From positions 1 to 39,989 of the forward strand of contig VBDX01000152.1 in NCBI GenBank assembly GCA_005881885.1: 39,989 nt of DNA, given 5' to 3'. Origin of the DNA: Chloroflexota bacterium (lineage in GTDB: Bacteria > Chloroflexota > Limnocylindria > P2-11E). The notes beneath the pieces are model-generated. The model did no database searches, was not told where the DNA came from, and saw only the letters and a list, made by a program, of their open reading frames with translations. Numbering within the stretch: the stretch's first letter is position 1; every line of letters begins with the position of its first letter. A program made the position numbers and the translations under genes. Positions 16,701-23,003 of the stretch are shown piece by piece.

Positions 16701-18111
16701 AACCGAGAGAGCCGATCGGCTCGTTCCCGGTCTCCGCCATGTACGCGGCCTGCTTCAGGTCGTCGGGCTCGAACCCCAGCGCTGCGAACTGCCGCTCGCG
16801 GCGGACCGCTACGTCCTCAACCTCGTCCGGCGCCACGCCGATCTCCCAGCGCCGGCCCGCGTGCACCGCCTCCGCGGGCCCGCCGCAGACGATGCGCTCG
16901 CGGAGGCCGTCGAGCATCAGGCCGCGGGCGCGCCGGGCGGCGACGAACTGCTCGCGCACCGCCTTCTGATCAAGGAAGCGCCAACCGCCATCGCGCCGCA
17001 GCGCGACCCGTTCTCCGGGGCCCAGCGGGTAGGGATCGGCGATGTAACGCTCGAGCGGCACGAAACCGCGCTCGCTCGCGAAGACGTGCTCGTCCTCGGT
17101 CTCGACGTGCCAGAGCGGCCGAAGACCGAGCGCGTCGACGCCAAAGATGCAGGTGTCCCCGACGCGCGACAGGATCGCCGCGGGCCCCTGCGCGAGCGGA
17201 CCGAGCGCGGCGCGCCCCTGCACGTAGGCGTCTTGCAGCTCGCCGCTCATCCGCTTCATCTCGTTGACGATCGGCGGGAACAGGAGCTCGATGACTTCGA
17301 TCGGGGCCAGACGATTCCGCATGACGAGCCCGCGGATCACGGCGTCGACATCCTGTGAATCGCTTCCGTCGCGCGACAGGACGAGCCCGAGTCCACGTGC
17401 CTCTTCGCGGAGGCGGCTGATCGTGTTGATCTCGCCGTTGTGCGCGAACACCGGGAAGGGCTGCACGCGCGTGAAGCTCGTGGTCGTGTTCGTCGCGTAG
17501 CGGTTGTGGCCAAAGGCCACCGATGTAGCGAATCGCGGATCGCCCAGGTCTTCGAAGTACGACGTCAGCTGATGGCCGGAGCCACGCAGCTTGTAGACCG
17601 CGGTGTGCCGTGAGAGCGAAACGACGGTGGCCGCGGTCGTGCGCTCGATCGCGAGCGCAGCTTCATAGAGCGCGCGCGATCCGGAATGGCCGCCGCTCGG
17701 CGCGAGCAGCGCGAGCTGGAGGAACCGCGGGGCTTCGAGGCGGCCGCGCGGTCCGAGCGCGCCCTCATCGGTCGTGTCGTCACGCGACAGCAGGACCGTG
17801 ATGCGCTGCCGCGCGAGCGCGTCGAGAAGCGTGGAGCGCTCAGCGTCATCGGGAAGGAAGAAGTGTCCGACCGCGAAGCGGCGACTCTGCGCGAGCCCAT
17901 CGTCGATCCCCGCGGAGCGGAGCTTACCGGCCCAGACCGCGCGCGGAATGTCGGTGAGAATCCCTGCGCCGTCGCCCTCGCCATCAACGACGCCCGACCG
18001 GTGCGCCAGGCAGGCCATGCCGTGGAGGACGAGGTCCAATAACGCGCGCGTGGGCCGCGCGTCCTTGCGCGCCACGGCCACGAGCGCACAGGCATCGTGC
18101 TCGCTCGCCAC
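13705..18111 (-). CDS. gltB: Glutamate synthase large subunit (GltB type)
   Basis: A 1468-residue glutamate synthase, making glutamate from 2-oxoglutarate and glutamine. Domain order is complete. A class-II glutamine amidotransferase begins at Cys8, with HRSG, GDGAGILTDIP, the HNRYATNT and FAHNGEINT motifs. A central linking domain follows (about 430-750). The FMN-binding synthase domain has GEGGELPDLIGRYPRN, IKIGQGAKPGEGGHLP and LSGYDGGTGAA. The 3Fe-4S cysteines are Cys1098, Cys1104 and Cys1109, with an extra Cys1101. A GXGXG beta-helix domain lies near the C-terminus. The residue after the nucleophile is Ala (CALV), not the usual Gly. The start GTG 18111 is chosen because GGGAGG lies 4 bases upstream; the propeptide is then seven residues. 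No gltD small subunit is nearby. A structured leader precedes it, and a perfect palindrome interrupts the central domain at about residues 524-530. Confidence 0.92.
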   Translation of the reverse strand: MASEHDACALVAVARKDARPTRALLDLVLHGMACLAHRSGVVDGEGDGAGILTDIPRAVWAGKLRSAGIDDGLAQSRRFAVGHFFLPDDAERSTLLDALARQRITVLLSRDDTTDEGALGPRGRLEAPRFLQLALLAPSGGHSGSRALYEAALAIERTTAATVVSLSRHTAVYKLRGSGHQLTSYFEDLGDPRFATSVAFGHNRYATNTTTSFTRVQPFPVFAHNGEINTISRLREEARGLGLVLSRDGSDSQDVDAVIRGLVMRNRLAPIEVIELLFPPIVNEMKRMSGELQDAYVQGRAALGPLAQGPAAILSRVGDTCIFGVDALGLRPLWHVETEDEHVFASERGFVPLERYIADPYPLGPGERVALRRDGGWRFLDQKAVREQFVAARRARGLMLDGLRERIVCGGPAEAVHAGRRWEIGVAPDEVEDVAVRRERQFAALGFEPDDLKQAAYMAETGNEPIGSLGYDGPLAALAPRANLADHLHETVAVVTNPAIDREREIEHFSTRVLLGPRPSPGSRGGSPPRLWIELATPILLGGHSPDTGISSDDFRALARERGTWLLEDVIARFTADGRRAPAVLEADRDWEEHPRDALARLGAQAARAVRGGARLVVVQDRAVIAEGRAWLDPVLVIAAAHGALLAQPGSAGSLRRDCALIVSAGSLRNLHDIMVALALGADAVNPYLVLEYAITTGDPHALANLIEALRKGIEKVTSTLGVHELRGYGRQVSAVGLAPDVAHFMGIETFCASDEAGLGWERIAEEGFTRASMLRERRDARLEPAFRIWPRAWKAALSVANGEAPYSAYAERLRELETTHPVSLRHLIDFVRPIDGDPEYPADTSAGEHAGPFYISSMSFGSQGETAYRAYAEAMARLDLLCVNGEGGELPDLIGRYPRNRGQQIASGRFGVSALLANSSNYLEIKIGQGAKPGEGGHLPARKVSKKVALARNAQPGVDLISPSNNHDIYSIEDLAQVVHELKTVNPRARVSVKVPVVPDIGVIAVGIAKSGADIVTLSGYDGGTGAARQHALRRAGLPVEIGVAQAHRALVASGLRDVVELWCDGGMKSAVDVAKMLCLGADRVGFGTLAMVAIGCTICRGCQLDTCHVGIATQLESVAEATDRGVKRFEPREFESAVTNLSRFFTALREELARIAAQLGVRATVDLVGRTDLLRQIRGLDRVDLGYLVEPIEWTTPGRRDVRVVAGVAVAEAEGQRALRANDRFVATDASGELARLRIAGAAVADVASIYREGSVAGNGFAAYATEGVALVLRGGAQDGAAKTALGGAVAILKARNAAGRFVDGSVGKCFAYGAQRGRFLVQGGADARAAIRLSGAELVFGGDLRGFAFEYMTGGKAVVLGDPGRWICSGMSGGVVYLRHDPDRGLDEATLRDRFAKGAKVFMRPPRDEDLPGLADLLGAYADALDESDQPDAACGVRTLLVDPAKHFRVVRPGTEITDQTISTE
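16523..16542. repeat. Perfect palindrome (8-bp arms, 4-base loop) inside gltB
   Basis: CGGGGGGG-CGAG-CCCCCCCG. It lies in the central part of gltB, between residues resembling LLGPRP and LWIELATP, within a Gly/Ser/Pro/Arg stretch (SPGSRGGSPPR) that looks like an insertion. Short GC palindromes read in frame as GGSPPR-like peptides are a known look of dispersed REP-like elements in GC-rich genomes. Only one copy is visible here. Confidence 0.7.
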
Positions 18112-18130
18112 GTTTCCTCCCATTAACAAC

Positions 18131-18156
18131 AAAGCCCCCCGCTTCCGGGAGGCTTT
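18131..18156 (-). terminator. Terminator-like hairpin in the gltB leader (candidate attenuator)
   Basis: On the minus strand, AAAGCCTCCCG and CGGGGGGCTTT pair over 11 bp (one U-G) around a GAAG loop, followed by GTTGTTAAT. The gltB ribosome site (GGGAGG) begins right after, so there is no room for a promoter between hairpin and gene. gltB transcripts must therefore pass through it, the layout of an attenuator. It could also end transcripts from the MOSC gene upstream. Confidence 0.62.
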
Positions 18157-18157
18157 C

Positions 18158-18219
18158 GTCGCATCGGTGAGTGCGCGGACGCGACTAGGCCCCGTCCTCC
18201 GACGCTGCTGCGGACGAGG
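18158..18219 (-). promoter_or_regulatory. Two further stem-loops in the gltB leader
   Basis: Upstream of the terminator-like hairpin are two stems. Stem 1 (18190-18219) is CCTCGTCC with GGACGGGG, 8 bp with one U-G, loop 14. Stem 2 (18158-18185) is GTCGCGTC with GATGCGAC, 8 bp with one G-U, loop 12. Stem 2 ends one base before the terminator stem. GGAGG at 18196-18200 could instead pair with CCTCC in the terminator's 5' arm, a possible antiterminator. No known riboswitch class is recognised. Confidence 0.5.
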
Positions 18220-18238
18220 TCGTGGTCCGATCGCTCAC
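18185..18238 (-). CDS. Possible 17-residue leader peptide ahead of gltB
   Basis: GTG 18238 to TAG 18185 encodes MSDRTTTSSAAASEDGA. It overlaps stem 1, and the stop codon abuts stem 2, the spacing seen in ribosome-mediated attenuators. The runs of Thr, Ser and Ala codons are unusual, but there is no ribosome site and no Glu/Gln run that would suit glutamate synthase. It may be a chance frame. Confidence 0.22.
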   Translation of the reverse strand: MSDRTTTSSAAASEDGA

Positions 18239-18308
18239 GTGCCGACGAGGCTAACGAAGGCGAAGGTTGCGGAACAGCGCCAGGAAGGTCGTGCTTTGGT
18301 GTCGGCGG

Positions 18309-18755
18309 TTACGCGCGGACGAGGACGGTGACCGTGTCACCGACGCGGATCGGGGCCTCGGCCGTGACGACCGTGCATAGCGCACCGCGCCTGCCCACGA
18401 GCGAGACGCGGAACGCTTCGACGTCCGGCTGCCCGTTCATCTCGCCGATATGCGTGCACGGCTCGCACTCGCCGTTCACACGCAGGGTCACGCCGCCGAT
18501 CCGCAGCTCGGTGCCCTCGGCGAGGCCGGTGACGTCCGGAAGCCCACTGACCGTGATCTGCTCGCGTAGATCACCTGGCCGAAGCCCGAGCGCGTCGTGG
18601 GTGGAGCGATCGATCACCAGGACCGCGCGGTTCGGGCGCCCACCGTGGGAATCGCCCGCGATCCCAGCGCCGACATCCGCGGTGACCTCGCGCACGGGCG
18701 TCGGAAGCACCCCGTGAGCGGTGTGGAGCTGCAGCGAGACGACCCTGGCGCTCAT
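18309..18755 (-). CDS. MOSC-domain protein
   Basis: A 148-residue stand-alone MOSC domain, the beta-strand-rich fold found at the C-terminus of molybdenum cofactor sulfurases and in YiiM/YuaD-like proteins. The recognisable path runs MSARVVSLQLHTAHG, then DVGAGIAGDSHGG, then RAVLVIDRSTHDAL, PGDLREQITVSGL and GECEPCTHIGEM, where the conserved Cys (here C-E-P-C) sits. MOSC proteins carry or transfer sulfur or bind molybdenum cofactor, but small single-domain members often have no known substrate. The start ATG 18755 overlaps the stop of the GNAT gene by 4 bases (ATGA), so the two are probably translated in a coupled way. The gltB leader follows downstream on the same strand. Confidence 0.85.
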   Translation of the reverse strand: MSARVVSLQLHTAHGVLPTPVREVTADVGAGIAGDSHGGRPNRAVLVIDRSTHDALGLRPGDLREQITVSGLPDVTGLAEGTELRIGGVTLRVNGECEPCTHIGEMNGQPDVEAFRVSLVGRRGALCTVVTAEAPIRVGDTVTVLVRA

Positions 18756-19306
18756 AGCTTTCTACGAACGATACAGAAGGCGTCGTGCTTCTCGGCGATC
18801 TCGAAGCCGGCTTTCACGTACATCGAGAGCGGACCGACGTACTGGCTCCAGACCCACCGGGCCGGGTCGACCTCCCCGAGCCAGGGATAGGCCTCGGCCG
18901 TCTTCATGCCGCGGGACCGCAGGTGCTCGAGCGCGTAGTCGAGAAGCTGTGTCGCGATCCCCTGCCGGCGCTGATCGGGCGCGACCACGAAGCAGACGAT
19001 CGCGCCGGCCGTCGGGTCCGCAGGACCGGGCACGCTCCGGAGCCCGTCCTTGGGCGCCGCGTGGCACCAGCCGACGACCCGCCCGAGGCGATACGCGACG
19101 AGGCCGTTCGCTTTCGCGGAGCGTATGAGCTCGCTGCGCGACGCACGGTTCTGCTCCCTGGTTCGGTCCTCATAGTCGTCGACAAGGCGCTCCATGCAGA
19201 AGCACCTGGCCCAGTTCGGGTTATCCGCATACGCGACGAGATCGAAATAGTGCATGACCGCGTCGTGCTGATCGGGAGTGATGGTCCGGAGCGTGACGTC
19301 GCTCAT
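18752..19306 (-). CDS. GNAT-family N-acetyltransferase
   Basis: A protein of about 184 residues. The GNAT core is clear: a beta4 strand GAIVCFVVAPDQRRQGIATQLLDYALEHL holds the acetyl-CoA pyrophosphate loop (R-R-Q-G-I-A), and the end has the usual PLSMYVKAGFEIAEKHD turn and last strand. The N-terminus has an unusual Cys-rich WARCFCMERL segment shared by a subgroup of GNAT proteins. The acceptor is unknown. The start ATG 19306 is preferred over GTG 19324 because GGGAG lies 10 bases before it. It is divergent from the DUF488 gene with a 26-base gap and upstream of the MOSC gene with a 4-base overlap. Confidence 0.85.
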   Translation of the reverse strand: MSDVTLRTITPDQHDAVMHYFDLVAYADNPNWARCFCMERLVDDYEDRTREQNRASRSELIRSAKANGLVAYRLGRVVGWCHAAPKDGLRSVPGPADPTAGAIVCFVVAPDQRRQGIATQLLDYALEHLRSRGMKTAEAYPWLGEVDPARWVWSQYVGPLSMYVKAGFEIAEKHDAFCIVRRKL

Positions 19307-19332
19307 CGGCCGAGTCTCCCACACTGATCGCC

Positions 19333-19866
19333 ATGGACATCTGGTCGGTCGGTCACGGGGCCAGGCCGATCGACGAGCTCATGGCCACTCTTGCCGACGC
19401 CCGGATCCAGACCGTCGCGGACGTGCGCTCGGCGCCGGGCTCGCGACGGCATCCGCAGTTCGGCGCGAAGGCGCTCGCGGAATCACTCGGCGCTGCGGGC
19501 ATCGCGTACGTGCACCTACCCGGACTCGGCGGCAGGCGCGAGCCGCTCGACGACTCGCCGCATCGGGCGATCCGCGTTGCGGCATTCCGCGGCTACGCCG
19601 ATCACATGTCGAGCGACGAGTTCATCCGGGAGTACGAGCGCTTGATCACGCTGGCGCGGGGCTCGCGCACCGCCTTCATGTGCGCGGAGACCCTCTGGTG
19701 GCGGTGCCATCGACGCCTGATCGCGGACCGGCTCACCGTGGACGGCTGGACGGTCACGCACCTGCTCGCACCGGGAAAGACCGAGCCCCACGCGCTCTGG
19801 GACGCGGCCCGGATCCAGGACGGACACCTCGTGTACGACGCGGGGACGCTACCGTTGCCCACGTAG
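19333..19866 (+). CDS. DUF488 family protein
   Basis: A 177-residue DUF488 protein. It opens MDIWSVGHGARPIDEL, has TVADVRSAPGSRRHPQF, then YVHLPGLGGRRE, and the conserved cysteine segment AFMCAETLWWRCHRRLIADRL, ending VTHLLAPGK. The motif order and length match the family. Its Cys/Trp/His cluster suggests a metal or active site, but no biochemical role is established. The start is ATG 19333. Its TAG stop overlaps the GTG start of the HIT gene by one base (TAGTG), so the two should be co-translated. Confidence 0.9.
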   Translation: MDIWSVGHGARPIDELMATLADARIQTVADVRSAPGSRRHPQFGAKALAESLGAAGIAYVHLPGLGGRREPLDDSPHRAIRVAAFRGYADHMSSDEFIREYERLITLARGSRTAFMCAETLWWRCHRRLIADRLTVDGWTVTHLLAPGKTEPHALWDAARIQDGHLVYDAGTLPLPT

Positions 19867-20363
19867 TGCGGACCTGGGACGCGGACTGGGAGGAACGGCG
19901 GGCCGGCAAGAGCTGCCCCATGTGCAACGAAGGCCGCCCGGATGAGACCCACGGGAACGCGCGGATCTTCGCCGGCCGGGTGTCGGACGCATACCTCGTT
20001 CACGGCGATGTCGGCCAGCCCGGATACACGATCGCTATCTGGCGCGGACGGCACGTCGCGGATCTCACCGACCTCACCGACACCGACGCGGCGACGTACC
20101 TGCGTGAAGTCGTGATCGTCGCGCGTGCGCTGGAGTCGCACTACAAGCCGGCGAAGCTCAACCTCGAGATGCTCGGGAACACCGTTCCGCATCTGCACAC
20201 GCACATCGTTCCGCGGTACGTCACGGACGACAGCCCCGGGGAACCCGCGCGATTCATGCGCCAGCCGGACCTGCATCGCGACCCCATCCCGGACGCGGGA
20301 TTCCACCGGGACGTCGCGGCGCTGCGCGTCGCACTCGCGGGCACGGTTCAGAAGACCGCCTGA
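19866..20363 (+). CDS. HIT-family nucleotide-binding hydrolase
   Basis: A 165-residue histidine-triad protein. The catalytic stretch is HLHTHIVPRY with His109, His111 and His113, and the preceding helix has KLNLEMLGNTVP, as in HIT proteins that hydrolyse or transfer nucleotides (AMP-lysine, diadenosine polyphosphates, ADP-sulfate). A CPMC motif at about residues 17-20 could bind zinc, as in a branch of bacterial HIT proteins. The start GTG 19866 shares its G with the DUF488 stop; the frame stays open upstream but only over DUF488 sequence. The last 16 bases overlap the end of the convergent DUF4260 gene. Confidence 0.87.
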   Translation: MRTWDADWEERRAGKSCPMCNEGRPDETHGNARIFAGRVSDAYLVHGDVGQPGYTIAIWRGRHVADLTDLTDTDAATYLREVVIVARALESHYKPAKLNLEMLGNTVPHLHTHIVPRYVTDDSPGEPARFMRQPDLHRDPIPDAGFHRDVAALRVALAGTVQKTA

Positions 20364-20722
20364 CCTCCGTCGTCGCCACGAAGCCCAAAGCCGAGAAGGC
20401 GATCGATGCTGATGTGCGTGAGCCAGCCGAGGACCGGCCACGGACTGCCGATCGGCAGCAGAAGGAGCGCGACGACGCCGACAAGTATCGGCACCGTGAA
20501 CGTATGCCAGGCGTTGTACAGCCACACGCCCCGGGGTGGGAGATATCCGCGCGCGGGCGCGCGCCCCAGAAGTGTCGCCGGCAGGAGCCCGAACACGTCC
20601 GGTGCGAGCAGGAACCCCCAGTACGCCCACCCGAGCTCGTCCCGTACGGCGAGCGCCGCACCGAAGAGCACGAGCGTCAGCGCGAGGTACTCGACGTGGT
20701 GCAGCACTCTCGCACCGCTCAT
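20348..20722 (-). CDS. DUF4260-like small membrane protein
   Basis: A 124-residue protein with three to four hydrophobic spans. The pattern fits the DUF4260 family: an N-terminal LHHVEYLALTLVLFG helix, WAYWGFLLAPDVFGLL, then VWLYNAWHTFTVPIL and the closing WLTHISIDRLLGFGL. Conserved His and Asp residues of the last two motifs resemble YdjM-type metal-dependent membrane hydrolases, but no activity is proven. ATG 20722 follows the XTP-diphosphatase stop after two bases, so it rides on that operon. Longer upstream frames are antisense artefacts of the XTPase gene. It converges on the HIT gene with a 16-base overlap. Confidence 0.78.
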   Translation of the reverse strand: MSGARVLHHVEYLALTLVLFGAALAVRDELGWAYWGFLLAPDVFGLLPATLLGRAPARGYLPPRGVWLYNAWHTFTVPILVGVVALLLLPIGSPWPVLGWLTHISIDRLLGFGLRGDDGGQAVF

Positions 20723-20724
20723 CT

Positions 20725-21327
20725 CTACGCGCCGCCGGCGAGGCGCGCGCGCAGCTTCGCTCCCGCGATCCCGCGATGCGAGATGTGGTGTTTCTCGTCC
20801 GGCGTGAGCTCCGCCATCGTGCGGCCATCGCCGGCGATGACGAAGACCGGGTCGTAGCCGAAGCCGCCGTCGCCGCGCGGCTCTTCGGCGATCTCCCCGC
20901 GGACTTCGCCGTCGAAGAGCTCGACGTGCCCGTCCGGCGAGGCGAGCGCGGCCACGCACACGAACCGCGCCGAGCGGTCCTGCACTCCTTCGAGGAGCGC
21001 GAGCAGCCGCGCGTTGCGCTCCTCGGGAGACGCGTCTTCACCGAAGTAGCGGCGGCTGCGAACACCCGGCGCGCCGTGCAGCGCGAAAACCTCGAGGCCG
21101 GAGTCGTCGGCGACCGTCTGCAGTCCACTCGCCAGCGCATACGCGCGCGCCTTCGAGGTCGCGTTCTCGGCGAACGAGGCGGCGTCCTCGGCGGGCGCCG
21201 AGGGCACGGGGTCGAGCTCACTGGGCCCGACGATCGCGACGTCGAGCCCGCTCAGGATCTCGCGGTACTCGCGCAGCTTGCCGGGGTTGGCCGAACCGAC
21301 AAGAAGCCGGTGCCGGCCCTCCGTCAC
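20725..21327 (-). CDS. rdgB: XTP/dITP diphosphatase (RdgB/HAM1)
   Basis: A 200-residue Ham1-family enzyme that removes non-canonical purine triphosphates (XTP, dITP, ITP) by cleaving off pyrophosphate, preventing their incorporation. Signatures: LLVGSANPGKLREYREIL at the N-terminus (Thr/Ser-x-Asn-x-x-Lys), FAENATSKARAYA, VADDSGLEV with the metal-binding acidic pair, GAPGVRSRRYFGE, GDGGFGYDPVF, and SHRGIAGAKLR at the end. Length is normal. GTG 21327 overlaps the RNase PH stop by 4 bases (GTGA), as is common for rph-rdgB pairs. It sits in one operon with MazG, which does a related clean-up job. Confidence 0.95.
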   Translation of the reverse strand: MTEGRHRLLVGSANPGKLREYREILSGLDVAIVGPSELDPVPSAPAEDAASFAENATSKARAYALASGLQTVADDSGLEVFALHGAPGVRSRRYFGEDASPEERNARLLALLEGVQDRSARFVCVAALASPDGHVELFDGEVRGEIAEEPRGDGGFGYDPVFVIAGDGRTMAELTPDEKHHISHRGIAGAKLRARLAGGA

Positions 21328-22028
21328 TTGAGCGCGGAGCGCTGCGCGGCGATGAGCTGCGCGATCCCGTCGAGCGAGAGCGATAGGACAAGGTCGAAGT
21401 CGGCGCGCGTGAACGGCCGGCCTTCCGCAGTGCCCTGGACCTCGATCAGCTCGCCCTCACTGGTCGCGACCACATTCACGTCCGCGTCGGCGATCGAGTC
21501 CTCCGCGTATGCGAGATCGAGCAGCAGCTCGCCTTTGACGTAACCGGCCGACACAGCCGCGACGCTGCGCACGATTGGCGACGGCGTCACTTTGCGTAGC
21601 GCGTGCGCGAGGGCGATGAAGCCTCCGGTGATCGCGGCCGTGCGCGTGCCGCCGTCAGCCTGTAGCACCTCGCAGTCGACGATCACGCTGCGGGGGCCGA
21701 GAGCTTTCATGTCCACGGCCGCGCGGAGCGCGCGCCCCACGAGGCGCTGGATCTCAAAGGTGCGACCGCCGGGGCGGCCCGCGATGCTTTCGCGTTGGCT
21801 GCGCTCAGGCGTGCTGCGCGGCAGCATGGCGTACTCGGCGGTGAGCCAGCCCGTTCCTTTCCCCTCGAGGAACTTCGGCACGCTCTCCTGAAGGGTCGCG
21901 AGGCAGAGCACCTTGGTGTCGCCGAAAGCGATCTCCGCGGAGCCCTCCGCGAACTTCGAGACGCCGACGCTGATGGTGATCGGCCGGAGGGCGTTTGCAG
22001 CGCGTCCGTCCGGCCGCGCGAAGCTCAC
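21324..22028 (-). CDS. rph: Ribonuclease PH
   Basis: A 234-residue RNase PH, the phosphate-dependent 3'-5' exonuclease that trims tRNA 3' ends. Motifs: RPDGRAANALRPI, FAEGSAEIAFGDTKVLC, WLTAEYAMLPRSTPERSQRE, GRTFEIQRLVGRALRAAVD, then VDCEVLQADGGTRTAAITG (phosphate-binding Arg and catalytic Asp region) and DLAYAEDSIADADVNVV. Length and order are canonical. The start is GTG 22028, overlapping the mazG stop by 4 bases. Followed by rdgB with another GTGA overlap, so translation is likely coupled along mazG-rph-rdgB. Confidence 0.95.
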   Translation of the reverse strand: MSFARPDGRAANALRPITISVGVSKFAEGSAEIAFGDTKVLCLATLQESVPKFLEGKGTGWLTAEYAMLPRSTPERSQRESIAGRPGGRTFEIQRLVGRALRAAVDMKALGPRSVIVDCEVLQADGGTRTAAITGGFIALAHALRKVTPSPIVRSVAAVSAGYVKGELLLDLAYAEDSIADADVNVVATSEGELIEVQGTAEGRPFTRADFDLVLSLSLDGIAQLIAAQRSALK

Positions 22029-22960
22029 GCGGTCTCCTCCCAGAGGCGGCGCATCTCGTCGGGAGAGTAAGACTCCAGCGCGCGGCCCGCGTCCGCGGCG
22101 CGAGCCTCGATGCGCGCGACGTGCGCCGCGAAGCGTTCGTTCGCGGCACGCAACGCGGTCTCCGCATCGAAGCCGGCCAAGCGCGCGGCGCCGACGAGGT
22201 CGAAGAGGAGGTCGCCGAGAAAGTCTTCGTCGTCGATGTCGAGCGGGAGCTCGAGACGGGGCGGTTCGAGCTTCACGCGTGCGGCGCGCTCCTGCATCCG
22301 CTCTGCCGCAAACAACCCCGGGAGCTCGCGCGGCACGCCGCCGAGGAGCGACTGCGCGGCGCCCTCCTTCTCATCGCGCTTGATCCGCTCCCACTGCGCG
22401 AGCAGATCGCCTCCGGCGATCTCCTGCCCCTTGAAGACATGCGGATGCCGCCTGATGAGCTTCTCGTTGAGCTCCCGCGCGACCTCGGCGGCGTCGAAGG
22501 CGCCCTCCTCACGAGCGAGCTGCGCGTGAATGGCGATCTGGAAGAGAAGATCGCCGAGCTCGTCGCGGAGGCGCGCCGGATCGCCTGAATCGAGCGCGGC
22601 GAGCGCCTCGTACGCCTCCTCGAGAAGATGCGGCCGTAGTGAGGCATGTGTCTGTTCGCGGTCCCAGGGGCATCCGTCCGGCGCGCGAAGTCGCTCGGCA
22701 ATGCGCGTCACGGTCGCGAGCGAGGCGAGATCGGCGAATGGCTCGAGCGGCGCGAGAACCAAGAAGCCTGCGCCGGCGATGACGCTCTCGGCGGCCGCAA
22801 GCGTCATCGCCCGCTCGCGCTCGCCATCGATGATCGCCACTGCATGATCGCTCGGATAGCGCGCGCGAAGAAGCGACCAGTCCGGCACGGCGTCGAGCGC
22901 GATCGCGACGGCGCGGATGGTCACGAACGTATGCCGATCGAGACGACTCGCGGGCACCAC
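22025..22960 (-). CDS. mazG: MazG nucleotide pyrophosphohydrolase with the remnant of a tetrapyrrole-methylase domain
   Basis: A 311-residue protein. The C-terminal ~225 residues are a MazG with two NTP-PPase helical domains: LRAPDGCPWDREQTHASLRP, then HLLEEAYEALAAL and DELGDLLFQIAIHA (the ExxE..ExxD metal site), and a second domain with DFLGDLLFDLVGAARLAG. The first ~85 residues (with YPSDHAVAII and a weak LAPLEPF) align by eye with the end of the tetrapyrrole methylase half of YabN-type fusions. The methylase core with its SAM-binding motifs is missing. In-frame sequence that still reads as protein (HLAALLERWPGG) extends upstream of the GTG 22960 start into the isomerase stop codon, with no start codon. 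This looks like a 5' truncation of a former fusion gene. Confidence 0.85.
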   Translation of the reverse strand: MVPASRLDRHTFVTIRAVAIALDAVPDWSLLRARYPSDHAVAIIDGERERAMTLAAAESVIAGAGFLVLAPLEPFADLASLATVTRIAERLRAPDGCPWDREQTHASLRPHLLEEAYEALAALDSGDPARLRDELGDLLFQIAIHAQLAREEGAFDAAEVARELNEKLIRRHPHVFKGQEIAGGDLLAQWERIKRDEKEGAAQSLLGGVPRELPGLFAAERMQERAARVKLEPPRLELPLDIDDEDFLGDLLFDLVGAARLAGFDAETALRAANERFAAHVARIEARAADAGRALESYSPDEMRRLWEETA

Positions 22961-23003
22961 ATCGACGCCGCCCGGCCAGCGCTCGAGAAGCGCTGCGAGG
23001 TGG

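Noticed and set aside
15649-17358. 569-codon plus-strand frame inside gltB
   Set aside because: Antisense shadow of a well-recognised gene, with charged low-information sequence and no motifs.
18131-18156. Hairpin read simply as the terminator of the MOSC gene
   Set aside because: It lies about 150 bases after the MOSC stop and directly before the gltB ribosome site, so gltB transcripts would have to pass it. Not excluded, but attenuation is the better reading.
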